Assembly (NCBI GenBank): GCA_964549525.1 | Contig: CAZJUR010000001.1 | Location: 100,280 to 164,279, forward strand | Direction of reading: 5' to 3' | Source of the DNA: CAZJUR01 sp964549525 | GTDB lineage: Bacteria > Patescibacteriota > Saccharimonadia > Saccharimonadales > Saccharimonadaceae | DNA length: 64,000 bases | In this document: positions 40,063 to 48,755 of the stretch, one piece after another | Layout: each line of letters begins with the position of its first letter | Numbering within the stretch: position 1 is the first letter of the stretch | Translations under genes and position numbers: made by a program | Notes under the pieces: model-generated | Told to the model about the DNA's origin: nothing | Seen by the model: only the letters and a program-made list of their open reading frames with translations | Databases searched by the model: none

Positions 40063-42588
40063 ATGAAACGACTCGTGGTGATTGATGGAAAGAGTGTATT
40101 TTATCGTGGTTATTATGCGATGCCAAATCTTTCGCTGCGAGATGGCACACCCACTGGAGGTGTCTACGGTTTTGCGAGCTTGGCACTTGAAGCGTATAAG
40201 AAGTTGCAACCAGATTATGTAGCAGTTGCATGGGATAAGCCAAAGACCAATATTCGTAGGCGTAAACAAATCTATTCGGAATATAAGGCAGGAAGAAAGC
40301 CCGCCCCGCCAGATTTTTATGCACAAATCCCGATTCTGCATGAGCTATTAGAAGCATTTGGCTGGCCGCTATATGAGTGCGATGATTATGAAGCTGATGA
40401 TATTATGGGTGCGCTAAGCACCAAAGCAAATAAGGTTGGAGTAGAAACAATTTTAATTACCTCTGATCTAGATATGCTGCAGCTTGTTGACCATGACACT
40501 CATGTTTATGCGCTAAAAAAAGGTTTTTCGCAGATCGAAGAGTTCGACCTTGCAGCTTTTGAAAAAAAATATGGATTAAAGCAAGCGCAATTTCTTGATT
40601 TAAAATCTTTGAAAGGCGATAGTTCCGACAATATACCGGGTGTACCGGGTATTGGTGAAAAAACAGCTACAAAATTACTGCAAGATTATCAGACGCTCGA
40701 AGGTATATACGAGCATATTGCCGATATACAGGGATCTCTCAAGACCAAACTTATTGCGGGTAAAGATAGTGCGTTTATGAGTCGCAAACTTGCCCAAATC
40801 TGGCTCGATGCTCCGGTAGAATTTGATCCTAAAGCTACGGATGTACGCAGTTTAGATCGAACCAAGTTGCGAGAAATGCTCGAAAAATTAGAGTTTCGAT
40901 CACTGCTTCGAAATTTGCCCGACGAGATGCATGAGATTGGCGTTCAATCATCAGTACAGGCTCTCGCCCCAGCAAAGATTGTCTCGTATTCAGAAGTAGA
41001 GAAGGTCCAGCTTATGATGGCTGAACACATTGTTGTCACGGAAAAAGATGGTACGTTTTTGCTTTCTTATTCACCTGAAACAGCGGTACAAGTTTCGGTA
41101 CAACAATCAATTGAAATTTTGTCTGAACAATCAATTGTAGGGTATGACACGAAAAATATTCTCAAAAAGCTATTGATCTGTGGGGCCAAAAAACTTCCAC
41201 TTGTTGTTCATGATATTCGTCAAGCTACTTTTCTATTAGATGCAACACGACGCGCCACAAATATAGCCGATATTGCAGGTGTGGATTTAGCAGAAGATGA
41301 CGGCCGGCTAGAGATTGCTGCTTTATGGGATACAGTGCGTGAGCAACAAAAAGCCTTAAACGACGTACCTCGTGTTCAACAAGTTTTAGTAGATATAGAT
41401 CTACCTTTAATTCCCATTTTAGCGCGGATGGAGCACACCGGGATCTCGATCATACCGTCCTTTTTTGCAGAAATGAGCCGAGAACTTGGCGATCAACTCA
41501 GTCAATTAGAAAAAACTGCTCATGAGATGGCAGGGCATGAATTTAATCTAGCGAGCCCTCTTCAATTAGCTGAAGTATTGTACGAAGAATTAAAACTCCC
41601 GACAACAGGAATTAAAAAAGGAAAAACCGGCTACTCGACTGGCATAAAAGAATTAGACAAATTACGCGACAAACATGCGATTATAGAAATTATTGAGCAG
41701 GTGAGAGAACTCAGTAAATTAAAAAATACGTATGTAGATACATTGCCAAAACTTGCGGATAAACATAATCGTATTCACACGACCTTTAACCAAGACGGTG
41801 CAGCCACTGGTCGACTGAGTAGCACTGATCCAAATCTTATGAATATTCCGGTGCGAACTGAATTAGGGCGCAGGATTCGAGAAGGCTTTATAGCAAGCAA
41901 CGGTATGGTATATATCAGTGCAGATTACTCACAATTTGAATTACGACTGGCAGCGGTTTTGAGTGGCGATAAGGCAATGATCGAGGCCTTTAATAATAAC
42001 GAAGATATTCATGTGCTGACAGCTTCACAAATTGCTGGTGTTGCCCCTGAAGATGTGACGAAAGACATGCGCTACAAGGCAAAAGCGGTCAATTTTGGGA
42101 TTTTGTACGGTCAAGGCGTGCATGGACTTGCAGAAGGTACCGGGATGAATTTTGCGGAAAGTAAATCATTTATTGAGCGGTATTATGAAGTTCGTCCCAA
42201 GCTCAAACACTATATGGATAGTTTGCGAGAAAAAGCTCACACCGATGGCTATGTCGAAACTTTATTCGGAAGAAGACGTCCGACACCAGATGTAAAGTCG
42301 AGTAATTTTGTTGTACGTTCAGCTGCCGAACGCGCCGCCATTAATATGCCGATCCAAGGTTCGGCGGCGGACTTAACGAAAATGGCGATGATTGCAGTTG
42401 ACAAAAAACTTGGCGATCGTGCGACGCAGCTACTACAAATTCACGACAGTATTCTGCTGGAATGCGATGAAAAAACTGCTGAAAACGTAGCAGCTAGCGT
42501 GCAGGAAATCATGGAACATATTTATCCGAAACTCGGCGTGAAACTAAAAGTCGATGTCAGTATCGGCAAGAAATGGAGCGAGGTATGA
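40063..42588 (+). CDS. polA: DNA polymerase I
   Basis: An 841-residue polymerase for gap filling and Okazaki-fragment processing. The 5'-3' exonuclease domain is intact (VVIDGKSVFYRGYYA, YEADDIMG, LKGDSSDNIPGVPGIGEKTA). The middle 3'-5' exonuclease-like domain lacks the DxE motif (VTEKDGTFL in its place), so proofreading is probably lost. Polymerase motifs A (DYSQFELRLAAVLSGD), B (KAVNFGILYGQG) and C (LQIHDSILLE) are complete. The leaderless start at 40063 is dictated by TATAAT at 40050-40055. The stop overlaps the next gene's ATG. Confidence 0.97.
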   Translation: MKRLVVIDGKSVFYRGYYAMPNLSLRDGTPTGGVYGFASLALEAYKKLQPDYVAVAWDKPKTNIRRRKQIYSEYKAGRKPAPPDFYAQIPILHELLEAFGWPLYECDDYEADDIMGALSTKANKVGVETILITSDLDMLQLVDHDTHVYALKKGFSQIEEFDLAAFEKKYGLKQAQFLDLKSLKGDSSDNIPGVPGIGEKTATKLLQDYQTLEGIYEHIADIQGSLKTKLIAGKDSAFMSRKLAQIWLDAPVEFDPKATDVRSLDRTKLREMLEKLEFRSLLRNLPDEMHEIGVQSSVQALAPAKIVSYSEVEKVQLMMAEHIVVTEKDGTFLLSYSPETAVQVSVQQSIEILSEQSIVGYDTKNILKKLLICGAKKLPLVVHDIRQATFLLDATRRATNIADIAGVDLAEDDGRLEIAALWDTVREQQKALNDVPRVQQVLVDIDLPLIPILARMEHTGISIIPSFFAEMSRELGDQLSQLEKTAHEMAGHEFNLASPLQLAEVLYEELKLPTTGIKKGKTGYSTGIKELDKLRDKHAIIEIIEQVRELSKLKNTYVDTLPKLADKHNRIHTTFNQDGAATGRLSSTDPNLMNIPVRTELGRRIREGFIASNGMVYISADYSQFELRLAAVLSGDKAMIEAFNNNEDIHVLTASQIAGVAPEDVTKDMRYKAKAVNFGILYGQGVHGLAEGTGMNFAESKSFIERYYEVRPKLKHYMDSLREKAHTDGYVETLFGRRRPTPDVKSSNFVVRSAAERAAINMPIQGSAADLTKMAMIAVDKKLGDRATQLLQIHDSILLECDEKTAENVAASVQEIMEHIYPKLGVKLKVDVSIGKKWSEV

Positions 42589-42851
42589 ATGAGCAGCTTT
42601 TAAAACAACTGGTTCGCCAAATGAAAATTATGAATTTTTGGATTTCATTTTTTGGATCACTCGTCGTTATTGCCATAATTATTTGTGGATTTTTATTATG
42701 GCAAGTCGTTTCATTTGTGAATGATACCAATCGCAAAATCGATGGCATAAAAACGCAGGCTGGCGACTCATTAAACGTAAAAAAGAATACTTGCGAAGGT
42801 AATAATGATTTTGCGAAATTTTTGAGAGAGAAGACAGGCGCGTGTGAATAA
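42585..42851 (+). CDS. Small single-pass membrane protein
   Basis: An 88-residue protein. ATG 42585 overlaps the polA TGA (ATGA) with GGAGCGAGG just upstream. A short N-terminus precedes one membrane helix (about 16-41, MNFWISFFGSLVVIAIIICGFLLW) and a ~45-residue polar exterior part with two Cys (NTCEGN, TGACE). No family is recognised. It is cotranscribed with polA and the MazG-like gene (12-nt gap), but the context does not reveal its job. Confidence 0.65.
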   Translation: MNEQLLKQLVRQMKIMNFWISFFGSLVVIAIIICGFLLWQVVSFVNDTNRKIDGIKTQAGDSLNVKKNTCEGNNDFAKFLREKTGACE

Positions 42852-42863
42852 AGGGGAGTAACT

Positions 42864-43190
42864 ATGCAGTTAAATGAGTATCAAAAACAGGCATTAAAAA
42901 CAGCGGATTTTTCAGACCCACATATATTTATTGAACTTATTTTAGGTTTATCAGGCGAGACTGGTGAAATTACAGAAAAGATCAAAAAAATGTATCGAGA
43001 TAATGGCGGCGATATCTCAACACTTGATGTTGAGGATATTAAAAAAGAACTGGGTGATGTGCTGTGGTATATTGCGATGACGGCGAAATATTTTGAGATT
43101 GATTTAGAGACTGTAGCGGCTCAAAATATCGAAAAATTAGCCAGTCGAAAACAGCGCGGCGCGTTGAGCGGCTCAGGAGACAATCGATGA
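42864..43190 (+). CDS. MazG-like nucleotide pyrophosphohydrolase
   Basis: A 108-residue all-alpha NTP-PPase. The metal-binding pattern is ELILGLSGETGEITEKIKK followed by KKELGDVLWYIAMTA, i.e. the E-x-x-E-12..-E-x-x-D arrangement of MazG/dUTPase-like proteins. It probably hydrolyses non-canonical or excess (d)NTPs; specificity cannot be told. AAAGGGGAGT lies 5 nt before ATG. It overlaps the HAD gene by 4 nt. Operon polA-42585-mazG-HAD-mutM-holA. Confidence 0.9.
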   Translation: MQLNEYQKQALKTADFSDPHIFIELILGLSGETGEITEKIKKMYRDNGGDISTLDVEDIKKELGDVLWYIAMTAKYFEIDLETVAAQNIEKLASRKQRGALSGSGDNR

Positions 43191-43750
43191 TAAAAGCAAT
43201 TATTTTCGATTGTTTTGGGGTGTTGTATATCCATTCTCGGCACTTGCTTACAGAACATTTCATCGATAATCAAAAAGAATTTGATGATTTATTTTTACAA
43301 TACAACTATGGTCATATACACCCAGATGAGTATGTACAAAAATTATCGGAATTATCGGGCCGACCAACAGAAGAGATGAAAAAATTCGTGATTGGTGATC
43401 ATGTATTTAACGAGCCACTATATAATTTTTTATTAACATTAAAACCAAACTATAAAATAGGCTTACTAAGTAATATTGGACGAGGATGGATTCAAAATTT
43501 CTTTGACGAACATCAATTACATGACGTATTTGATGCCGTTGTTTTGAGTGGTGATGAAGGAGTGACAAAACCACATCCGCAAATTTATGAACTCATGAGT
43601 GAGCGTATTGGCGCGAATGTCAATGAGTGCATTATGATCGATGATTTACCAGAAAACGTCGCGGGCGCTGATGCGGCTGGTATGAAGGGGATTGTCTACG
43701 GCAATTTACGTCAAATGACAAAAGAATTAGAGGAACTACTACGTGCCTGA
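43187..43750 (+). CDS. HAD-superfamily hydrolase
   Basis: A 187-residue haloacid-dehalogenase-like phosphatase. Motif I is IIFDCFGVLY (nucleophile Asp8), with Phe in place of the second Asp, as in the subgroup with FDxxGV. Motif II is GLLSNIG. Motif III is the Lys in TKPHPQIY. Motif IV is IMIDDLPENV. An alpha-helical cap (about 20-80) lies between I and II. Substrate unknown; neighbours (MazG-like, MutM) suggest a damaged-nucleotide context. Its stop region overlaps the mutM GTG by 8 nt. Confidence 0.88.
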   Translation: MIKAIIFDCFGVLYIHSRHLLTEHFIDNQKEFDDLFLQYNYGHIHPDEYVQKLSELSGRPTEEMKKFVIGDHVFNEPLYNFLLTLKPNYKIGLLSNIGRGWIQNFFDEHQLHDVFDAVVLSGDEGVTKPHPQIYELMSERIGANVNECIMIDDLPENVAGADAAGMKGIVYGNLRQMTKELEELLRA

Positions 43751-44618
43751 GCTGCCAGAAGTGGAGACGGTCAAACGCGGGTTGGCAGTCTTGATTGTGC
43801 ATAAAAAAGTTGCGCACGTAACATACGATACGGATAAAAGTTTCCCAAATGATCCGACATCTGTTTCACAATTTTTAGTTGGAGCTGAGATGGTTGCTAT
43901 TCGTCGTCGAGCAAAAGTACTATTGATTGATCTTAGTTCCAAATACTCTTTGATGATCCATTTGAAAATGACAGGACAACTCGTGTATATCGGTCATGAA
44001 CGATTTGGGGCGGGGCATCCGAATGATAGTTTGATCACACAACTCCCCGACAAAAGTACTCGAGTGACGCTAGAATTTACCGATGGTTCTCACTTATATT
44101 TTAATGACCAACGAAAATTTGGCTGGGTGAAACTCATTCCGACGGCTGAAATTGAAGATGTACCATTTATACAGAAGCTTGGTCCAGAGCCGCTCGAAGA
44201 TGATTTCACAGCAGACATATTTTTTGAACGATTGCAGCGACGTAAAAATACGAGCATCAAAGCGGCAATATTAGACCAAACAGTACTCGCTGGCGTGGGC
44301 AATATCTATGCTGATGAGGCACTATGGGGCGCAAAGATTCATCCGAGAACTTTAGTGAAACATGTGAGTCTTGCTCAGGCTACAAAACTGTATGAAGAAA
44401 TTCGTTATGTGATGAATCTTTCGATCGAAAAGGGCGGTAGTACCGACCGTAATTATGTCAATGCAGAAGGCAAAAAGGGAAGTTATATTGATTTTGCACG
44501 AGTTTTTCGAAAAGATGGGCAAACATGCCCAGAGTGCGGGAAAGAAATTATCAAAATAAAAGTTGCTGGACGTGGAACACACCTTTGTACTAATTGTCAG
44601 AAGGAGCAAACGTTATGA
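43743..44618 (+). CDS. mutM: Formamidopyrimidine-DNA glycosylase
   Basis: A 291-residue base-excision repair glycosylase/AP lyase removing 8-oxoG and FaPy from DNA. GTG start; the mature N-terminus PELPEVETVKRGL carries catalytic Pro and Glu. IHLKMTGQL and NDQRKFGWV are family motifs. A C-terminal zinc finger CPECGKEI...HLCTNCQ is complete, unlike the metal sites of DnaG and UDG here. It overlaps holA by 4 nt. Confidence 0.96.
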   Translation: MPELPEVETVKRGLAVLIVHKKVAHVTYDTDKSFPNDPTSVSQFLVGAEMVAIRRRAKVLLIDLSSKYSLMIHLKMTGQLVYIGHERFGAGHPNDSLITQLPDKSTRVTLEFTDGSHLYFNDQRKFGWVKLIPTAEIEDVPFIQKLGPEPLEDDFTADIFFERLQRRKNTSIKAAILDQTVLAGVGNIYADEALWGAKIHPRTLVKHVSLAQATKLYEEIRYVMNLSIEKGGSTDRNYVNAEGKKGSYIDFARVFRKDGQTCPECGKEIIKIKVAGRGTHLCTNCQKEQTL

Positions 44619-45514
44619 TATATCTTTTGTATGGCGAAAATTTTTATGCAAAACAAGTTGAACTTGCAAAACACATCAAAGATCTTTCACCGAATTCACT
44701 CGAGAAAATCGATGGCGACAAACTTGAGCCAGATGATTTGGCGCAAATATTTACTGGCATATCTCTTTTTTCCCAGTCACGCACTATTATAATAAAGCAG
44801 CTTTCGCATAATGCGGCGGTGTGGGAAAAGCTAGCGATGTATTGGAGTGCATCTTCAGATAATACCATCATTCTGCTAGAGGATTCAGTCGATAAACGTA
44901 CTAAAACATACAAATTATTACAAAAAAATCATACGGTAATAGAATGTAAAGAGCCTTCAGGGGGGGAGCTTATATCATGGCTCCAAAGGAGCGGGTCTCA
45001 GAAAAATCCCTCATTTACTCGTGGCCATGCACAACTTTTAGTAGATCGTATTGGTCGCCATCAAATGAAATTGTATTATGCGCTACAAAAAGTGTTATTG
45101 CTTGATAAAATTGATGAGTCGACCATAGAAAACGTAATTGACGATGAGCCTGAAGCGCGGGTATTTGGTTTGATTGAGGCTATTATTCAGCGTGATACAC
45201 AGCGAGGACTGCACCATATGAAAGCAGTAAAAGAAAATGAAGATCCTCACATGTTTTTCGGTCTTCTGGTGTCGCAAACTTTCCTTCTCATCACGCTTTC
45301 AGCGAGTCAAGCATCTGCAGCAGAAGTAGCAAAAGATCTCAATGTTCATCCATATCCACTTCAGAAAATGACTACAGCTGCAAAACAACTCACTACTCAT
45401 TCAGCCGATGAGATCATACGTATTTTGACGCAGACTGATATGCAACTCAAGCAATCTTCAGGCGATGCCTGGATGATTATTGAGCAGTGTATTCATAAAT
45501 TGCTTAAAAAATAA
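44615..45514 (+). CDS. holA: DNA polymerase III delta subunit
   Basis: A 299-residue clamp-loader delta subunit that opens the sliding clamp. The start is ATG 44615, overlapping the mutM stop (ATGA). IYLLYGENFYAKQVELAKHI, then ISLFSQSRTIIIKQL, is the N-terminal delta pattern. A helical C-terminal collar domain follows (EARVFGLIEAIIQRD, MFFGLLVSQTFLL, PYPLQKM), ending SSGDAWMIIEQCIHKL. There is no Walker A, as expected for delta. Converges with rpsT with a 3-nt gap, matching the common holA-rpsT neighbourhood. Confidence 0.93.
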   Translation: MIYLLYGENFYAKQVELAKHIKDLSPNSLEKIDGDKLEPDDLAQIFTGISLFSQSRTIIIKQLSHNAAVWEKLAMYWSASSDNTIILLEDSVDKRTKTYKLLQKNHTVIECKEPSGGELISWLQRSGSQKNPSFTRGHAQLLVDRIGRHQMKLYYALQKVLLLDKIDESTIENVIDDEPEARVFGLIEAIIQRDTQRGLHHMKAVKENEDPHMFFGLLVSQTFLLITLSASQASAAEVAKDLNVHPYPLQKMTTAAKQLTTHSADEIIRILTQTDMQLKQSSGDAWMIIEQCIHKLLKK

Positions 45515-45517
45515 GAT

Positions 45518-45868
45518 TTATGCTGATTTCTTTTTTGGAGCGGTCTTCTTTGGGGCTGACTTTTTAGGAGCTGGTTTTTTCGCTACCGTTTTCTTTGGAG
45601 CTGTTTTTTTAGCACCTGCTAATTTCACACCAGCAGCTTTAGCTTCTTTTGCAATCTGAGCCTTTCGACGTGCGGCAGTATTCTTTTTTAGCAATTTCTT
45701 TTTTACTGCAGTATCGTATTGACTTTGAACTTTACTGAGGCCTTCACTGGTCGGTTTTGCTTTAAACGCTTTTACCGCGCTTTTGATATTTTGTTTCAGC
45801 TCAATATTACGAGCACGACGTTTTGCCGTCTGTTTCATGCGTTTAATGGCAGATTTAATAATTGGCAT
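45518..45868 (-). CDS. rpsT: 30S ribosomal protein S20 with Lys/Pro/Ala tail
   Basis: A 116-residue S20. MPIIKSAIKRMKQTAKRRARN is the canonical start and residues 1-85 cover the three-helix S20 fold that binds 16S rRNA. The last ~30 residues are a repetitive basic tail of KKTAPKK/KKPAPKK units absent from typical S20 (~87 residues), similar in style to histone H1-like tails. TATAAG on the minus strand (45877-45882) lies 8 nt before ATG (leaderless). It converges with holA. Confidence 0.95.
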   Translation of the reverse strand: MPIIKSAIKRMKQTAKRRARNIELKQNIKSAVKAFKAKPTSEGLSKVQSQYDTAVKKKLLKKNTAARRKAQIAKEAKAAGVKLAGAKKTAPKKTVAKKPAPKKSAPKKTAPKKKSA

Positions 45869-45970
45869 AGTAGATACTTATATTCCTTTACTCAGTCTTA
45901 CTATTAATAATCAATTTAACTATTACTATAACGAAGATAGATGTATTTGTAAAGATCTGCTTACCATAAA

Positions 45971-45999
45971 TTGCTTGACCGAATAAAAAAGGTTATGAT
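45971..45999 (+). promoter_or_regulatory. Possible promoter of the DHH-like gene
   Basis: TTGCTT (45971-45976), 17 nt, TATGAT (45994-45999), followed by a leader of about 35 nt before ATG 46039. The match is moderate. The rest of the 170-bp rpsT-DHH spacer shows no other structure. Confidence 0.45.
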
Positions 46000-46038
46000 A
46001 AACTGACACGAGAGTATTCTATAAAAAAATAAACACAT

Positions 46039-47706
46039 ATGAATGACACTAATTCACCAAAACAACAGATAGTCGAACAAATCAAAAATTCGACCAATAT
46101 TTTGGTGACAGTGAGTACTAATCCATCTGTAGATGAACTATCGGCTGCAATTGGGCTAACTTTGATGCTCAATAAACTTGATAAACACGCTACAGCCGTA
46201 TTTAGTGGGGCAATACCACCTGCAATTCAGTTTTTGGAACCAGACAAAACACTCGAAGACACAGTAGATAGTTTGCGTGATTTTATTATTGCTCTCGATA
46301 AAGAAAAAGCCGATAGACTACGATATCGGGTTGAAGATGATGTGGTGCGTATTTTTATTACGCCATACCGGACCCGTATTAATGAGGATGATCTCGAGTT
46401 TTCGCATGGTGACTTTAATGTTGAACTCGTATTAGCACTCGGTGTTGAAAACCAAAAAGAACTAGATAAAGCCATTGCAGCACACGGGAAAATTCTCCAT
46501 GATGCCACAGTAGCCACGCTTTCCTCGCAAAATCAGAAGAGTGAGCTTGGCTCGATCGATTGGCAAGACCAATCAGCCAGTAGTTTATGCGAAATGCTGG
46601 TAGCCATCAGCGAAGCTCTCAAGAGCGGCTTACTTGACGAACAAATAGCCACAGCTCTTTTAACAGGTATTGTGTCGGCCACAAATCGATTTAGTAATGA
46701 CCATACTAGCCCTAAAGCTATGACGATGGCCGCACAGCTCATGGCTGCTGGCGCTAATCAGCAACTCATCTCTGCGCAACTTGAAGCGTCTTCGGAAATA
46801 ACTTCTCCAGAGGAAACCGAAGATAACAATGCGTCTGATGAGACATCGCAAGAAAATACTGAAGACTCTGCGCCCACTTCAGCCAAACTCCGCACTGAAG
46901 ATGAAAAAAGCGATACTAAATCAAAGAAAAAAGATTTGGGAGAAATGAAGATTTCTCATCAGGAGGAAGAGAGTAGTGAGCTTGAAGAATCTGAGGAAGA
47001 AGTAACGCCACCTACTGAGTCTGAGCTTCGATCCTTGCCACAAGTTCAGTCTGCAACTATCGAAGAGCACGATCGTACTATTAAGCAACAAGCTGGTGAA
47101 GAGGCACTCGACGAAGCTCTTACAAAATTAAATGAAACTCCTCAAAAAGAGCTGGCGCCTACTCTTAAAGAAGAAATTGAGCAGGCTACTCAAGAAGCAC
47201 ATGAAGCAGCATCAGTAGCTCATGATACTCCTGAGCTGCCTAGTAGCCGTCAAGCAAACGAAGAGCCAACTATGGGTGGTACCTTTAGTGCAACCTCAAA
47301 AGAAGCGCATGATCTTGCGATTCAGGATCAACTTTCTGCACAAAATAAAGTAATTATGACCCATGATGAAGAGCCGGCACCTACTGTTTCTACAAAAGGT
47401 AAAACTGTTCAACCACTATCTCAATCATCTGAAAAGGAAGTACCACCAACAGAAACTACTCCATCTCCTAGCGGGCAAACTTTAGCAGATATTGAAGCAG
47501 ATGTGAAAAAAAGAGAAAGCCTACCTCAGTCTTCCGGCAATTCACTGCCACTACCTCCGCCACCACCATTACCAGATTTTTCAACCTTACCACCACTACC
47601 TGATGTACAACCATCCACTTCACCCGAACCGGTAAATGCTTCAGCTCCTATTCCACCGCCAGCGACCCAAGATCCCACGCAATTTCAGATACCTAATCGC
47701 CAATAA
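46039..47706 (+). CDS. DHH-family phosphoesterase-like protein, active site degenerate, long disordered tail
   Basis: A 555-residue protein. The first ~255 residues follow the NrnA/RecJ-type DHH fold (STNPSVDELSAAIGLTLML; VELVLALGV; SASSLCEMLVAIS; LLTGIVSATNRFSN). The metal-binding residues are missing: the first motif has NPSVDELSAA instead of HxxPDxDxxxS, and no DHH triad is seen. About 300 residues of Glu/Ser/Thr/Pro-rich disordered tail follow, ending in polyproline runs (LPPPPPLPDF). It is probably a non-catalytic binding or scaffold protein (inference). Its TAA abuts truB. Confidence 0.78.
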   Translation: MNDTNSPKQQIVEQIKNSTNILVTVSTNPSVDELSAAIGLTLMLNKLDKHATAVFSGAIPPAIQFLEPDKTLEDTVDSLRDFIIALDKEKADRLRYRVEDDVVRIFITPYRTRINEDDLEFSHGDFNVELVLALGVENQKELDKAIAAHGKILHDATVATLSSQNQKSELGSIDWQDQSASSLCEMLVAISEALKSGLLDEQIATALLTGIVSATNRFSNDHTSPKAMTMAAQLMAAGANQQLISAQLEASSEITSPEETEDNNASDETSQENTEDSAPTSAKLRTEDEKSDTKSKKKDLGEMKISHQEEESSELEESEEEVTPPTESELRSLPQVQSATIEEHDRTIKQQAGEEALDEALTKLNETPQKELAPTLKEEIEQATQEAHEAASVAHDTPELPSSRQANEEPTMGGTFSATSKEAHDLAIQDQLSAQNKVIMTHDEEPAPTVSTKGKTVQPLSQSSEKEVPPTETTPSPSGQTLADIEADVKKRESLPQSSGNSLPLPPPPPLPDFSTLPPLPDVQPSTSPEPVNASAPIPPPATQDPTQFQIPNRQ

Positions 47707-48374
47707 TGTCATTATCCCACATACCATTGATTGAAGATGGTGTTATTCTCATTGATAAACCGTCAAATATGACAAGTTTTGGTGTGGTAGCGCGAGTACG
47801 GAAAATGCTGAGCATGCATTTTGGTAAAAAAATGAAAGTTGGCCATACTGGTACGCTAGATCCATTTGCTACGGGTTTAATGATACTAGTAGTGGGCAAG
47901 GAGTGTAGAAAAGCACAGCATTACTCCAAGCTTGATAAAATCTATGAAGCTACCATCACACTTGGAGCTACAAGTACCACTGGAGATCCTGAGGGAGAAA
48001 TACATATAATTGATGCCCAAACTCCATCTCGTAAAGAGGTTACCGCTTGTCTCAAAGAGTTTCAGGGCCGTATTACCCAATCGCCCCCAATTTTCTCAGC
48101 TATCAAGATCGACGGACAACGCGCATATAAACTTGCTCGAGCAGGTAAACCAGTTTCAATCCCGAAGCGAGAAGTAGAGATTTACTCAATTCGTCTCATC
48201 GACTATTCGTATCCATTACTCAAGATTCATGCACATGTTTCGAGTGGAACATACATTCGCACTTTAGCCGAAGATATTGGTACAAAACTTGAGACAGGAG
48301 CATATTGCAGCGAACTTAGGCGTACAAATGTAGGGAAGTATGGTATCGAAAATGCCCATTTGCTTCCGATGTAA
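47706..48374 (+). CDS. truB: tRNA pseudouridine-55 synthase
   Basis: A 222-residue pseudouridine synthase making psi55 in the T loop of tRNAs. DGVILIDKPSNMTSFGVV, the catalytic Asp52 in GHTGTLDPFATG, DKIYEATITLGATSTTGD and the late GTYIRTLAEDIG are all present. It is shorter than E. coli TruB and lacks a C-terminal PUA domain. The ATG overlaps the previous TAA by one base. Followed by rpsO, a frequent pairing. Confidence 0.96.
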   Translation: MSLSHIPLIEDGVILIDKPSNMTSFGVVARVRKMLSMHFGKKMKVGHTGTLDPFATGLMILVVGKECRKAQHYSKLDKIYEATITLGATSTTGDPEGEIHIIDAQTPSRKEVTACLKEFQGRITQSPPIFSAIKIDGQRAYKLARAGKPVSIPKREVEIYSIRLIDYSYPLLKIHAHVSSGTYIRTLAEDIGTKLETGAYCSELRRTNVGKYGIENAHLLPM

Positions 48375-48378
48375 GTAG

Positions 48379-48407
48379 TTGCAAAAAATCCCAGCATCTG
48401 CTATAGT
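48379..48407 (+). promoter_or_regulatory. rpsO promoter
   Basis: TTGCAA (48379-48384), 17 nt, TATAGT (48402-48407), with ATG 48417 9 nt downstream, so the rpsO transcript has almost no leader and no room for the usual S15 regulatory leader. Confidence 0.75.
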
Positions 48408-48416
48408 CTTATTCTA

Positions 48417-48683
48417 ATGATTAGTAAAGAAAAGAGAGCTGCGGCAGTAAAGAAGACGCAGCAACATAAAGATGACGTTGGTTCACCCCATGCTCAAGTG
48501 GCGGTATTAACTGAGCGTATCAAAGAAATTACTGCACATCTTCAGGTCAATAAAAAAGACCATATGGCTCGTCGTGGGTTGATTCAGATGGTAGGCAAAC
48601 GCAAAAAGCTCTTGAAGTATGTTGAAAATAAAAATTTCGCTGCATATAAAAAACTTGTTTCTGATCTTGGCTTGAGAAAATAA
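48417..48683 (+). CDS. rpsO: 30S ribosomal protein S15
   Basis: An 88-residue primary 16S rRNA-binding protein. GSPHAQVAVLTERIKEITAHL, the basic RRGLIQMVGKRKKLLKY motif and a Lys-rich end are typical, and length is exactly that of the family. It is 42 nt after truB with its own promoter inside the spacer. No SD; leaderless start. Confidence 0.97.
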   Translation: MISKEKRAAAVKKTQQHKDDVGSPHAQVAVLTERIKEITAHLQVNKKDHMARRGLIQMVGKRKKLLKYVENKNFAAYKKLVSDLGLRK

Positions 48684-48755
48684 AACAACCTTTCCTATTG
48701 CTGTAATCGCAAAATATTTTTTACTGTACTATCAAAAAAGAGCTATACTAAAAAT

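Noticed and set aside
40025..40357. N-terminal extension of the P-loop kinase gene
   Set aside because: It would cross both divergent -10 boxes and run antisense to the conserved 5' end of polA; the P-loop domain starts right at ATG 40024.
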